A stretch of DNA of 64,000 nucleotides from contig JACCLO010000004.1 in the NCBI GenBank assembly GCA_029448655.1, positions 3,410,001-3,474,000 of the forward strand, written 5' to 3'. The notes below the pieces were generated by a model, which was not told where the DNA came from, made no database searches, and was given only the letters and a program-made list of their open reading frames with translations. Shown one piece after another: positions 34,127-45,365 of the stretch; within the stretch, counting starts at the first letter, position 1, and every line of letters starts with the position of its first letter. Source of the DNA: Wolfiporia cocos (lineage: Eukaryota; Basidiomycota; Agaricomycetes; Polyporales; Phaeolaceae). Made by a program: the position numbers and the translations under genes.

Positions 34127-35011
34127 TTAGTCGACCTCCTCGACGCTGGGGCCGTCCTCGCCACCGGCCGGTGCACCGCCAGGGAAGCCGCCTGGCGCGC
34201 CACCAGCACCAGGGAAGCCGCCCGGTGCACCACCCGCAGAGTAGAGCTTCTGCATGATGGGGTTGGCGACACCCTCGAGCTCCTTCTGGCGCTCCTCGTA
34301 CTCCTCCTTGGACGCCTCCTGCGACGCGTCCAGCCATGAGATGGCGTCGTTCACAGCAGACTCGAGCTTGCTCTTGTCGTCAGCGTCGAACTTGCCCGCG
34401 AGCTTCTCGTCGGTAAGGGAGTTGCGGAGGTTGTACGCGTACGACTCGAGGCCGTTCTTCGCGGTGATGCGAGCAGCAGCGGCCTCATCCTCAGCTAAAA
34501 AGAAAATGTCAACAACGGTGTCGACGCATACGTGGAACGGAGCTGCTTACCCTTGTACTTCTCGGCCTCTGAGACCATGCGCTCGATCTCCTCCTTGGAG
34601 AGACGGCCCTTGTCGTTGGTAATGGTAATGCGGTTCGACTTTCCAGTGGTCTTGTCGGATGCAGAGACGTTGAGGATACCGTTTGCGTCCATGTCGAACG
34701 TGACTTCGATTTGAGGAACACCACGGGGCGCTGGCGGAATGCCAGAGAGCTCGAACTTGCCGAGAAGGTTGTTGTCCTTCGTCCGCGCACGCTCACCCTC
34801 GTAGACCTGGATGAGCACACCGGGCTGGTTGTCGGAGTACGTCGAGAAGATCTCGGACTTCTTCGTTGGGACGGTGGTGTTCCGCTTGATGAGGGCGGTC
34901 ATGACACCACCGGCCGTCTCAATACCGAGCGAGAGAGGAGCAACGTCGAGGAGCAGGAGGTCCTGGGTCTTCTCCGAGGTGTCACCAGAGAGGATAGCGG
35001 CCTGGACAGCA

Positions 35012-35044
<33 letters not shown>

Positions 35045-35726
35045 CTCTTGTTGGGCTCCTTGCCGTTGAAGAAGTCCGAGACGAGCTTGACAATACGGGG
35101 GATACGCGTTGACCCGCCGACAAGCACGATTTCGTGGACATTACCCTTGTCAATCTTGGAGTCGCGAAGGACCTTTTCGACAGGCTCGAGAGTGCTGCGG
35201 AAGAGGTCTTGGCAGAGCTCCTCAAATCGAGCACGGGTGAGCGAGGTGTAGAAATCGATACCCTCAAAGAGGGAGTCAATCTCGATGGTAGTCTGAGTCG
35301 CCGAGGAGAGGGTACGCTTGGCACGCTCGCAGGCAGTACGGAGACGGCGGAGAGCACGGGGGTTGGATGACAGGTCTTGACGCCAGAAGTCAGTGGTAGT
35401 TCAAATGCCGATCTGAGGGAACACATACCCTTTTTGTTCTTGCGCTTGAACTCCTGGACGAAGTGGTTGACAAGACGGTTGTCGAAGTCCTCACCACCCA
35501 AGTGAGTGTCACCAGCGGTGGCCTTGACCTCGAAGATACCCTCTTCGATGGTCAGGAGCGACACATCGAAGGTTCCTCCTCCAAGGTCGAAGATCAGGAC
35601 ATTCCGCTCACCAGTGGTCTTCTTGTCGAGACCGTAGGCGATGGCGGCCGCAGTCGGCTCGTTGATGATACGAAGGACGTTGAGACCAGAGATGGTACCA
35701 GCATCCTTAGTCGCCTGACGCTGCGA

Positions 35727-35759
<33 letters not shown>

Positions 35760-36287
35760 GTTGTTCACGGTGGTTCCGAGGTAAGATTCGGCAGTCTCCT
35801 TCATCTTCAGGAGAACCATGGAGGAGATCTCCTCGGGTGACTGAACGAGCGATCAGTATACAATCGACAGCTCGATCTCGCTAAAACACTCACGAATTCC
35901 TTGTCCTCACCGCGGTACGCCACGCGGATGTAGGGCTTGCCGCCCTTGTCGAAGACAGTGAAGGAGAAGTGCTTGATGTCGGACTGCACCTCAGGGTCGG
36001 CGAACTTGCGACCAATGAGACGCTTCGCGTCGAAGACGGTGTTGTGAGGGTTCATCGCGACCTGGTTCTTCGCGGCATCGCCGATCAACCGCTCGGTGTC
36101 CGAGAACGAGACATACGAGGGTGTCGTGCGGTTACCCTGGTCGTTGGCGATAATTTCTACACGGTCATTTTGCCAGACACCGACACATCTACGCGATCGA
36201 TGAGCACGAGCGCGAAAGAGTGACCGAAAAGCAGAAAACTCACGAGTATGTGGTGCCCAAATCAATACCAATCGCTTTTGACGCCAT
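34127..36287 (-). CDS. Cytosolic HSP70 chaperone (SSA type)
   Basis: ATP-driven chaperone of the cytosol. Five exons give about 650 residues. The 44-nt first exon encodes [15 protein letters not shown]. The nucleotide-binding domain includes [35 protein letters not shown] and [20 protein letters not shown]. Then come [12 protein letters not shown] and the substrate domain with [19 protein letters not shown] and [16 protein letters not shown]. The protein ends in a Gly/Ala/Pro linker and the EEVD motif that binds TPR co-chaperones, which marks the cytosolic class. Upstream (minus-strand sense) there is a TATA box and imperfect heat-shock-element-like blocks. The closely following tandem GGAPGGFPG repeats are normal for this class. 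Confidence 0.96.
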
Positions 36288-36401
36288 CGGTGAAGTTTGC
36301 GGACAGATTAGAGCGGTGTAGGGGAACTAAGGGGTCGTGAAGGGGTGGAATATCGTGTACAAAGAAATGCTGAAGAGGGGGGGATTGCGAGGAGAGGAGT
36401 C

Positions 36402-36408
36402 TTATATA
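36402..36408 (-). promoter_or_regulatory. TATA box of HSP70
   Basis: Read on the minus strand the sequence is TATATAAG, about 115 bp upstream of the HSP70 ATG at 36287. This is a reasonable distance for a strong TATA-type stress promoter. Confidence 0.6.
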
Positions 36409-36424
36409 TTGACTGCATTTCTAC

Positions 36425-36475
36425 TCCCTTCCAGGACCTTCCTTCCTGTTCGGAGACCATTCCAGGACATTCTCG
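36425..36475 (-). promoter_or_regulatory. Candidate heat-shock element cluster of HSP70
   Basis: A run of TTC and GGA/GAG blocks spaced by about 5 bp (cTTCc, aGGAc, cTTCc, then gTTCg and ATTC units) lies just upstream of the TATA box. HSF1 sites are alternating nTTCn/nGAAn units. The fit here is imperfect because some GAA units read GGA or GAG. Confidence 0.4.
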
Positions 36476-37549
36476 CGTCACGCACCGCCGCTCGTCACGG
36501 CACGTGACTCTGTGTCGAGCGCGTCGTCGAGCGCCTACGCGTCCCTGGCGCTTTCTGCCATCTTCGCCAACTGTCCACCAGCACCGCAGCGGTAACAGAT
36601 TGTTCCAGTAGGACCACCATCGTCCCGGGTTGTGGCCTCGTGCTACACCTGAGCTGAAACGCGCTGCTGCATCCCTCGGGATGCTCGCACTGGTGGCAAA
36701 ACTCATTATTCTTCAAACCTGCCGAAGATCTGTTGGCCTGCTCCGTCCGAGTTCTGGGCTGCCTGCTCGCCACTTTGCTGATTGAACAATGCGAACCTAC
36801 TTTCGCCTGCTCTGACCCTGGGCCCGGGGTTCGCCGCAGGCGTTGTCGCGTCAATCCATTCGCTTATTTCGGTCTATGCTGATCTCTTGAATATCCTCAC
36901 GCAAGCTTAGTGAGAGAGATGAACCGGATAATCAGACACGTGTGGCTGAACAGGAATTCAGTGAGGGACCTCCATGCGCTATCTCGTACTGCTCCTGATT
37001 AGACTGTATTGCGGATCTTGCTGTGAAGCATCAGATCAGTCTCTGCATTGCTCTCTCTACGCAGAGGAGATGGACTGCAGTTGCAGATCGCCACCGACAT
37101 TCTCGGCGGCATATATTCCTGGCGAAGTTTACACGCACCGGCACGGAGTCTCGTTTGTACTTCGAGCTGCAGCACCCTCTTTGCAAGCTGAACTCATGAC
37201 TGCTGGCGTTGCCTGCATTGCATGAGCAGACATTCGGGCGAGACGCGCACTTCCATGCGTACATGCACAAGGAATCGCAATTTGCGGAGCGGAGTGATTA
37301 TATCGCCGTTCGATCCGGCGTGAGGCAAGATGCATTGACCTGATGAAATGGCCTGCTTCCAGTGTAGCTGTGGACGTGGTTGATTATAGTTTGCATGGGA
37401 ACAGAGGCAGGCGCGAGCGCACTACGCGGGCGTTACGCGTTCATAAGTGCACGCATGCTCGTGACCCGATTTGGTTTTGGTATACGCGGTTCGCAGTGAT
37501 TTTTGCCGCTCGCGCCCAAGACAGACGACGGCCATCGTCACCCCTTGTA

Positions 37550-38810
37550 ATGGCTTCTTCTCCTTTATTGACCAAGGTTGAGTCGCCGCTGCCGCCTCCG
37601 GCCCCATTTCAACCTGTATCGGGGTCGCCCTTGGTCAACCTGTACAATCGGTTCGCGTCATGGCGGACTTCCCTCGGGCTGCCCAACCCGGGCTCGGTGG
37701 AGAACCTGCAAAAGGAGGTCAAGGGTATGCGATTAGTCGTGTTCACCCATGCCGAGTCATTGAGCTCTCTCTAAGCCACCCATCTGACAAACTATATGTT
37801 TGATGGATTCAGGGCCGACCTCTCGAAAGCTCTGTCGGTCAATCCCATGTTCTCAGTGACGCATTCGTTTGCTCTTGGGTCCCAAACGGCCGCACCATCA
37901 TACAATTTCGGTGCAATGTTCGCCAACAACAGTGTACGTACGAGCATAGCTTCGACGAGGAACCTCTTCATGGGATATTCAGGTCTTCATGCAAGGCAAC
38001 ATTGATCACGATGGGAACGTGAACGGTCGGTTTAACCAAGGCTGGACGGCGGACAGCGTCACCAAGGCGCAATATCAGGTTTGCTATTCCCTCGTATCAA
38101 TGTCAATTGTGCCCACCCGCTATTGATAGTTGTCTCAGCAAGCCGGTCACAACATGCTTCAACTGGAGCATGACTATCTTGGCCAGGACTATTCGATTAA
38201 CATCAAGGCAATGAACCCTTCCCCAGTGGACACGACAGGTATCTACCTCGGTAGCTACCTGCAGTCTGTGACAAAAAACTTGGCCCTCGGTTTCGAGGTG
38301 GTACATCAAAGGCAAACCCCGGAGATGACGGAATCCACCACATCGTACCTTGCGAAGTACACGAGCACGGACAAGAACTGGATTGCAACCGCGACGGTGC
38401 AGCCCATGGGTATTGTTCAAGCCACGTACTGGCAAAAGCTCAGCGAAAAGGTGGACGTCGCCGCAGATCTGCAGCTCATTGCGGCACCAGTGCGGAGAGA
38501 CGCTATTGCGACACTGGGTGCGAAGTATGATCTTCGGTTGTCGACCTTCAGGGCGCAGTTAGACTCCACAGGGAAAGTCTCGGCGCTGCTTGAGCAGCGG
38601 TTCGCGCCTTCCTTCGTCTTCACCGTTGCGGGAGAAATTGACCACTTCAAGGTACGCCACCGATCTCAAACATGTCCGATTTTCGCTCACTTACATTTGA
38701 CGCTCTAGAACTCGGCGAAGGTTGGCGTAGGTGTGATGATTGAGAGTCCCAGCATGTCGCCGGAGGAGATGCAGGCTGCGATGCAGTCGCCGCCAGCCAC
38801 CCCCTTCTGA
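37550..38810 (+). CDS. TOM40: Mitochondrial import channel TOM40
   Basis: Beta-barrel pore of the outer-membrane TOM translocase. Five exons (37550-37724, 37776-37933, 37983-38078, 38139-38651, 38709-38810) give 347 residues. The N-terminus is proline-rich, then SPLVNLYNRFASWRTSLGLPNPG. Family blocks: LTNYMFDGFRADLSKAL, FSVTHSFALGSQ, NINGRFNQ-type strand (NVNGRFNQGW), KAQYQQAGHNMLQLEHDYLGQDYSINIKAMNP and IYLGSYLQSVTKNLALGFE. The C-terminal part has VAGEIDHFKNSAKVGVGVMIE, the last-strand sorting signal region. No signal peptide is expected. SAM37, which helps assemble TOM40, is encoded 20 kb upstream, but without obvious linkage in regulation. Confidence 0.95.
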
Positions 38811-39115
38811 TGACGCGCGCCTAGACATTATACGTACCTGCTAGAGCGATAATTGCCGCATCTCCAATCACTCAGAATGAGTCGCTGTGCATGCATTGCA
38901 AAGGCTGCCGCTCTTTCGTTCTGTATGTATTAGTACCTGCAACCACGCTCAGCACCCAACCACGCTCCGCGCGTCTATTTATATCGCGAGTGACGTCGGA
39001 GGCCAACCCAAGAACGTGCATTTGTCGTTCTTGTACATGTCAAACGAATATCAACGTGCATTCAGTATCCATACTGCTTTCCTGGTATCTGCTACTCTTT
39101 GTGTCCTTCGACGAT
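38811..39115. promoter_or_regulatory. Intergenic region with TATA-like and CRE-like sites
   Basis: Upstream of the ABC ATPase gene lies TATTTATA at 38976-38983, about 130 bp before the ATG. TGACGTCG at 38991-38998 is one base off a palindromic CREB/ATF site. Both are only sequence resemblances. Confidence 0.35.
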
Positions 39116-40068
39116 ATGACTGAGACCGTACTTGAAGTCAACGATCTTCAGTGCTCGAGGGCGAAGGGAGACCCCGTGTTCTCTCATGTTAACTTCAAAG
39201 TGAACGCGGGAGACATCGTTGTTGTACAAGGAAGAAGCGGATCGGGGTATTTTTTTGTCTCTTCCCAAAGTTATCTTGTCTCTTGACGATGTTGTCTCGC
39301 TGACCTGCAGGAAGTCCACCTTGCTAAAATGCCTATCCCACATGAACATCTACTCAGGCGAAATTCTCTATCGCGGAAAGTACGTATCCTAAAAATATCG
39401 ACCAGTAGACAGTTTCTAATGAGTGATGGTGCAGGACACCTAAGTCTTACGGTGGTTATCTGCATTCACCGTATTACTCCGTCGTCTCACAATATGTGGC
39501 TGTAGGCATCCCGCACTACCGTACCCGCGCCCTCTATGTTCCTCAACGAGCCTCATTACTCCCCGGGACACCTCGCGACTTTATGGAAGCTATCTCCAAC
39601 TTTGGGTCATACAATAAAAAGTCCAGCGCGGAGAGGTCACAGAGTGCGAGGCCTCGCGGCCTGTCCCATGAAACAATCGAGCTGGCAGAGGAGTGGGGCA
39701 TCGACGAAGAGCTCTGGGACAGATCGTGGAGCAATCTGAGTGGGGGAGAGATGCAACGGATAGCTCTTGCCATTGCTGTGGGCATGAAGAGCGCGGAGGT
39801 CATGCTTCTTGACGGTGAGTTACCCTTCGACCGTACCTTAAAACTACACTGCTGATCGTCAAATGGAGAACCGACATCGGCCTTGGACCCTGACAGTTCG
39901 GCCAGCGTAGAGAACTACTTGAGGTCTCAGATCAAAGCATCTGACTCGAACCTAAAGGCTTTGGTGTGGGTCACCCATTCCGAGGAACAAGGCAGACGTG
40001 TGGGAAACCGGTTCATGCAGCTCTCCGCAGGGGGGATACAGGAAGAGAACGTGGACTCCGGGGTCTGA
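39116..40068 (+). CDS. Soluble ABC-type ATPase, FetA/YbbL/STAR1-like
   Basis: A stand-alone nucleotide-binding domain of an ABC transporter with no membrane part. Exons 39116-39246, 39311-39379, 39435-39814 and 39869-40068 give 259 residues, or 241 if a 54-nt in-frame segment (39452-39505) is an intron. Motifs in order: Walker A in GRSGSGKST (split by the first intron), Q-loop in YVPQRASLLPGTPRD, signature LSGGEMQRIALA, Walker B and D-loop in VMLLDEPTSALD, switch His in WVTHSEEQ. The Walker B to His spacing and the WVTH/SEEQ end recall bacterial FetA and plant STAR1, which pair with a separate UPF0014/FetB-type membrane protein. No such partner is in the window. Function in metal export is inference only. 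Confidence 0.82.
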
Positions 40069-40182
40069 TGTTTATTGGAAGCAGCATTGCAAGCTATCCG
40101 GATCTGTTAGCATACGAGACTCGTGCTCGCTATTTTGAGAATGCAATCTGATAATGTATGTTATCTCATTGGAATTGGGTGA

Positions 40183-40270
40183 GGACCCTTAGCTCAATCG
40201 GTAGAGCTTTGTACTTATGAGGTTATCTAAGTTTATGCAAGGGTCCCGAGTTCGATTCTCGGAGGGTCCA
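40183..40270 (+). tRNA. tRNA-Ile(UAU) with 15-nt intron
   Basis: Cloverleaf is complete. The 7-bp acceptor stem GGACCCT/AGGGTCC has discriminator A. The D arm is GCTC/GAGC. The anticodon stem TTGTA/TGCAA has one wobble pair. The variable loop is 5 nt, the T arm CCGAG/CTCGG has a TTCGATT loop. The anticodon loop begins CTTAT, giving anticodon UAU. A 15-nt intron (40220-40234) sits one base after the anticodon, and its TAAG pairs with CTTA of the loop, as in nuclear tRNA introns. A run of five T at 40273-40277 is the Pol III stop. Position 37 would be G, where A is expected in a tRNA that reads AUA. Confidence 0.85.
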
Positions 40271-40272
40271 TA

Positions 40273-40277
40273 TTTTT
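40273..40277 (+). terminator. RNA polymerase III terminator (T5)
   Basis: Five consecutive T start three bases after the discriminator of tRNA-Ile, the usual Pol III termination signal. Confidence 0.75.
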
Positions 40278-40518
40278 ATCTCTGTGCTACTGTGTTATTA
40301 TAGCATCACTGCATTGCCATTACAATCACGCTTGGGCAGGCCCAATTGTCATTCTTTAGGTATCCTATTCTGTGTCCAGTGTCGGTGTTGGCATGCGGGG
40401 CCCAGCTTAGGTCATTACAGATCCTGGTCTTGCTGCACATGCATAAACAGTCTGCAGTCTGCTAGTAAATAACAATAAATAGCAGTGCAAGGACCACCAA
40501 GAAATTAGTGGGTATCAT

Positions 40519-42555
40519 CTAGATTGCTCCACTCGATGGTACAGAATGATCGAACGGCTCCCCCCTTCGCACTCGCTCCATCCATGCATGGATCACATCA
40601 ACCGCCCTTATGGTATTTTGTAACCTCGACAGTATTTGAGACTGGACGTTTGGGCCATGTTCTTGTAATAGCTTTTCAACGGCTGAATGTGTCCCCGATA
40701 GCAGGGGTTTGATGTCATTCTGCAATGACTGCAGGAGTATCGGTTGGATGCGTTCAGTGATTTCTTCGATGGATGGCGCTTCCGGTATGCGTTGCTGTTG
40801 CTGAGTGGATTGCGAGATGAATGTGGTGACGGCCGCGTTAAGTGCTTCTATTTCGAGCCGATTTCTCTCGAATTCAGCTCTGTCTTCCTCATGTCGTTTT
40901 TCTAACTGTGGTGGAGGAACGTTATATTCTATATTTAGTCATCTTTACAATCATCGCTTCTGGACTCACCGACTCAATGCGATTTTTCAACTGCTCGTTC
41001 TCTGCGAATAACTGCCTATGTTCGGCATCCTTGGCTTGGATTCCTTTGATGAGGTTTGCCATCTCCACCGCCAATTCTTCGACTTGCCCGCCCAGGACTT
41101 CTATCTCTTTCGCAAATTCCTCCGCACGAGGATTCGGCGTGTCATTTGAAGCTGGCGGCGGAGGCGGCGGAGGCACATCAGGACCGTGGGGGTACAGACT
41201 TTCTGCTTTGATCTGCACGATCTCGTCGAATTCGTGGAACATCTGATTGTCATGTTGGACCATGTCGTTTTCCAGGTCGACCAAGCGTTGTTCCAATTGC
41301 AGAAGTCGGTCACGTAGCTCAGATATCTCTTTTGATTCATCTCCTGTAGGTTTCTGGTCCTCATCGACCGAGAGCGTTGCCTCGCTCGTAGAGAACCGCC
41401 GCCGTTTAAGGGGGCGAGTTGGATCGGGGTCGACAGGCGGTTTGGATTGCATTTCAACGACCGGTTTGCTTTCTTCATGGGTTCGGAGAAGCGCGTGTAG
41501 GTCCCGTACGTTGTCTTCCAAGCCTGAGACGATTTTGCGCATCTCCTTGTAACCCTCCTCTAGCGATGGAGGCGGACTGGCTGTGGCTGGCCAGAAACTT
41601 TCGTTGACTAGCTTTGCAATGAGCTCGTTGAGTTCTGTATTCCTGGCCTTCCTCCGCGCCTCTGCATCCTCCAATCTTTGGATTAGCCCAGTTTTATCCT
41701 CTTGGGGCACGTCGTTATATAGCCACGACTTTGATAGTCGTTGGTAGCTGTCCACCTCTTGCCGTGCTTTGAGAAACTCAGAGCGAGCGATCACAGCTTC
41801 CGATATCATCCTGCAACGTTCGTTGAGAGAAATAGCAGGGAGGCATCAGTGGTTCTCACTTTATGCGTTCTGCCCATTGAGCACGCTTATCCTCGAATGA
41901 CAACTCGGGTGGCGGGATGCCATTCGTTCGCGGGACATCGTCCGGTTTGGCTACAGGCCGTTTCAATTCAGGCGGGGGAGGCGGAGGTGGCATCGCATTG
42001 CTCTTGGGGAGAGATGGTGATAGTGCAGACGCGGAACTGTCTTCTCTTCGTACGCTTTGCCGTGGTCCAGAAGGCACACGAGACCGACCGTCACGCGCGT
42101 CATTCGAGGTCACGGATGCGGCAGGCGAGCGATCTCGGGGACGGAATCCTCTGCCATCGATGCTATCCCGCCTAACATGCTCTTCATAGCGTCGCTCCCG
42201 AGGTGACTCCGGCGACCGTGCTCGAGGAGGCGTCCGAACTCGCGAGGATGAAGAAGGATGGAATCGAGACGGCGGTGGAGTACGAGCTCGGGCTGGGCTA
42301 CGGTTAGCGTGAGCCCTGTCGTTGCGCAGGGGCAAGAGATCCCGCGACGATAGACGAGGCGTATGTTTGCTCGGCGCTGCTGATGACCATGCGGGGTTGT
42401 CTGGGTGGATGAAGAGGCAATCCTCGCCTCGTGCGCAGCCGTTGGTTTTATCTCGAGGCCTGCCGTCCCTTGTGTACCACTACACCGTCGGTCAAATACT
42501 TCGGACTCAGCAGTTTGATAGCGAGATGGCATACCATACATTGAACGAATGGCAT
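40519..42555 (-). CDS. Unrecognised coiled-coil protein with N-terminal CCCH-like motif
   Basis: I do not recognise this gene. Four exons on the minus strand (42535-42555, 41860-42479, 40970-41810, 40519-40905) close in frame to 622 residues. The 21-nt first exon supplies a Cys. Together with the start of exon 2 it forms C-x15-C-x5-C-x3-H (ending GCARGEDCLFIHPD), like a CCCH zinc finger. Then come a long Ser/Arg/Pro-rich disordered region, a PPPPPPP run, long heptad-like helices (ISELRDRLLQLEQRLVDLEND and others), a second Pro run and a C-terminal helix region rich in Gln. It probably acts in RNA or scaffold work in the nucleus, but that is a guess. The first exon and its 55-nt intron are the least secure part. 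Confidence 0.65.
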
Positions 42556-42910
42556 GGCAGAATAATGCAGCCTATATCGCCTTGTGTTTGCGTGAGTAGT
42601 GAGTACGGACAACAGCGTAAATGTCTTTTTTCCAGAGCGGCGGTGGGGGTTATGCCAGAATCAACTTTCACCTCGTAGCTGCAGATGACTGTGACGTTGC
42701 CTCGAAAGATAGCTGACAGCCATATCCCAATATACCGATTTAGGCAGGTCTAGTCTGTCATGCCACGGATTGCAGATTATACCAGCCTCGCAAACGACTG
42801 ACGTTATTGATCCAGGGACAGGTAATACCAGATACACAGGAGGCACAGTTTTAATACATAATATCGGCCAATAGGCAAGTGCGCGGATGTTCCAGCTCAC
42901 ATCTACATGG
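42556..42910. other. Intergenic, no gene seen
   Basis: About 350 bp between two minus-strand genes. It contains the promoter of the coiled-coil gene and the end of SPB4. No further element seen. Confidence 0.5.
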
Positions 42911-45365
42911 TTATAGACCTCCGAACTCTCCGTCAAACGCTTCCCGACTAACAGTACCCTTTTTGACTTTCTTTGCCATCCTTTCCTCTCGCGCCAACTC
43001 TTCCCATTCGTCCGCCTCGTCTTCTCCGGAACCCGCATCTCCCTCTCGTACCCTTTTTGAGCCGCTATCCGCGTTCTGTTGGGTCTTCTGCCACTTACGC
43101 TTGCGGTCTTTCTTCTCCTTCCGCTTCAACTTCTCCTGCTTGTGATCGGTTTTCTTGCTCCAGGGTATGTCTTTTTTCTTTTTCTGAGCGCGTTCTTCTC
43201 TGTGCTTTGCTCTGTCTTCCGAGGTGATGGCGAGCTTCTCGGCTTCTACGAGACGTTTAGCTTCACGTGCTTTGTCTGCGTACGAGTACACATTCCACTA
43301 GAAGCTTCCATCAGTCGATACGGTGGGCAGCACGGATTTGAGAGATTTACATCAACGGAAGCATCTGCCCACCCGTCTCTGGAAACATTGTCCAATTCAG
43401 GCATCCTAGGCAACCGGAGCAGTCCAAAGCTTTTTGCGGCGCCGATCAAGTCCAGATCTTTTACACGGAAGATGTATGATGCCTCGTGCTTTGAATAAGC
43501 CCGCACGAACGAAACAAATGCTTTAGCAGCCTGCTCGAAGGAGGAAAATCAACCATTGTTATGGATGAGTCTTTGCTACTGCCGCACCTTGTCGTGAAGA
43601 CCACGATCGGTGAGCAGCAACTGGCGTATCTCTTCCTGCATCGATGACACCCTGTCGCCTTCATACTCAGACTCATCTGATGCAGGCCTTGATGCGCCAT
43701 CCACACCGAAAGGCGGTTGTTCGACAAGAGGGATCTTGCGCACAGCCAGGAAGTCTTGGTAAAAAGGCATCAATTTGAAAGCGGACTTAGCAGTGCTGCA
43801 CGACCTACCGACGTAGTCTCTCTCGCGGCCAGCCAAAAGCACCCAGGCCCTCCCGCTGCGGCCAGCACGGGCGGTGCGTCCGCAGCGATGAGAGAATGCC
43901 TTTGAATCAGACGGAGGATCAAACTGTACCACAACGTCAACATCAGGTAGGTCCAGCCCACGTGCTGCGACATCAGTTGCGAGCATGATTGAGGGGGAGG
44001 TTGGAAATGCAACCGAGGTTGCAAAGTTATTCAACGTCTTTGTCCGGGCAGAAGGAGGCAAATGACCGTGCAGCGAATACAGGGCGGTATTGTTAGGCAT
44101 AAATAGGGGTAGAATCTGCATTATGCTAGGACGTCAGTAGAATCTTGGGTCGGGAAAGGAGAAACCGACACGGTAGAAATATTCGACGCATGCACATGTC
44201 GCAAAATATACGATGAATCGAGATGATTGCTGCTTGGTGACCTCATGAGAGATTATCCGCGTCAACTGGACCAGCTTTTCCGACACGCGACATGTGAGGT
44301 AGAAATTTTGAAGGCTGCGGTTGTGTGCATTGAGTACAGCCCAACTAACTTGGGACAGCTACTTACTTTGCGGGTATTCGTCTTTCCTCGATGACCTCGT
44401 ATCGGTCTTGACCATCGCCTTGCGAGTCGCCCTTGACTTTTGCTTTCTTCGTCTGCACCTTCACCACAACTCGAGCAGGATTCCGTAATCCGACGCGGAC
44501 CAATTCTGAGAGAGCGTCCGTCATCGTGGCGCTGAACAGGCCAGTTCGTCTTTGTTTCGGCAGATGAGTGACGATCCGGGTCAGGGTGTTATGGAACCCC
44601 AAGTCAAGTAGTCTACGCATCATTCAGCCGTGAGTTCGATTGTCAGCATATGCGCAATCCAGCTAGACGTACCGATCAGCTTCGTCCAGAACAAGAACCT
44701 CAAGCTCCTTAACACTTACGACATCCTTCCCCTTGCCCAACAAGAATTCCTCTATCCGGCCTGGTGTGCCAATCACAATGTCAGCACCAGTGTCGAGGAA
44801 CCTGTGGACGTCCTGAGCTGGAGGAGACGATGAGGAGACAACGAGGAGAGGTGGTGGATAGACTGGTTCTGCTTCATGATGAGAGTCTTCAGCGGCGTCT
44901 TCGTCGGACGACGAGCTGGAATGTGAGGGTTGGCTCGAGAGAAACAGAGAGAAGACAGAATGGATCTGGGTAGCGAGTTCCCTGTGCAGACATCAGCTTT
45001 TGAAGCGTCGCTGGGTCTTTGCAGAGACTAACCTTGTTGGACTAATAACCAGAGCCCCAACCTCATTCTTCCTCAATCTCGTCTCTCGCCGAATTAGCCT
45101 CTCCAGAACTGGTATCACGAAAGCGAGGGTCTTGCCAGAGCCTGTGACTGCTTCCACGACGACATCCTTGTGCTTCATGAAAAGGGGAATGGTGGACGCT
45201 TGAACCGGCGTCATCTGCGTATGCCCCATGGATTGTATCACATCCATACTGCGCAGGAGGTCAGTTAGCAATTCGCTTGCCAGCGATCCTAAACACTCAC
45301 ACCCATGGGGTCAGCGTGGTGGGCAACGACGACCATGGACCTGCGTAGGCACTGGAAGAAGACAT
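42911..45365 (-). CDS. SPB4: DEAD-box RNA helicase SPB4 (DDX55)
   Basis: Nucleolar ATP-dependent RNA helicase needed for 60S ribosome assembly. About eight exons give a protein of over 600 residues. Short start [14 protein letters not shown], then the Q-motif [12 protein letters not shown], Walker A AVTGSGKT, motif Ib/Ia PTR, DEAD in [11 protein letters not shown] in GLFSATMT, and after the linker [36 protein letters not shown] and motif [16 protein letters not shown]. The C-terminal tail is Spb4-specific: [12 protein letters not shown] then [16 protein letters not shown] and a very basic KKKK/RKRK end. A Ser/Glu-rich insertion of about 25 residues sits between the PTR and the second helicase motif. 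It diverges from SOG2. Confidence 0.94.

Larger units (their letters stand above)
36288..37549. other. Long divergent intergenic region between HSP70 and TOM40
   Basis: About 1.26 kb, the longest gene-free stretch in the window. The HSP70-proximal 200 bp hold its TATA box and heat-shock-like blocks. The remainder shows no supported frame or RNA gene and should include the TOM40 promoter near 37300-37549. Confidence 0.5.
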
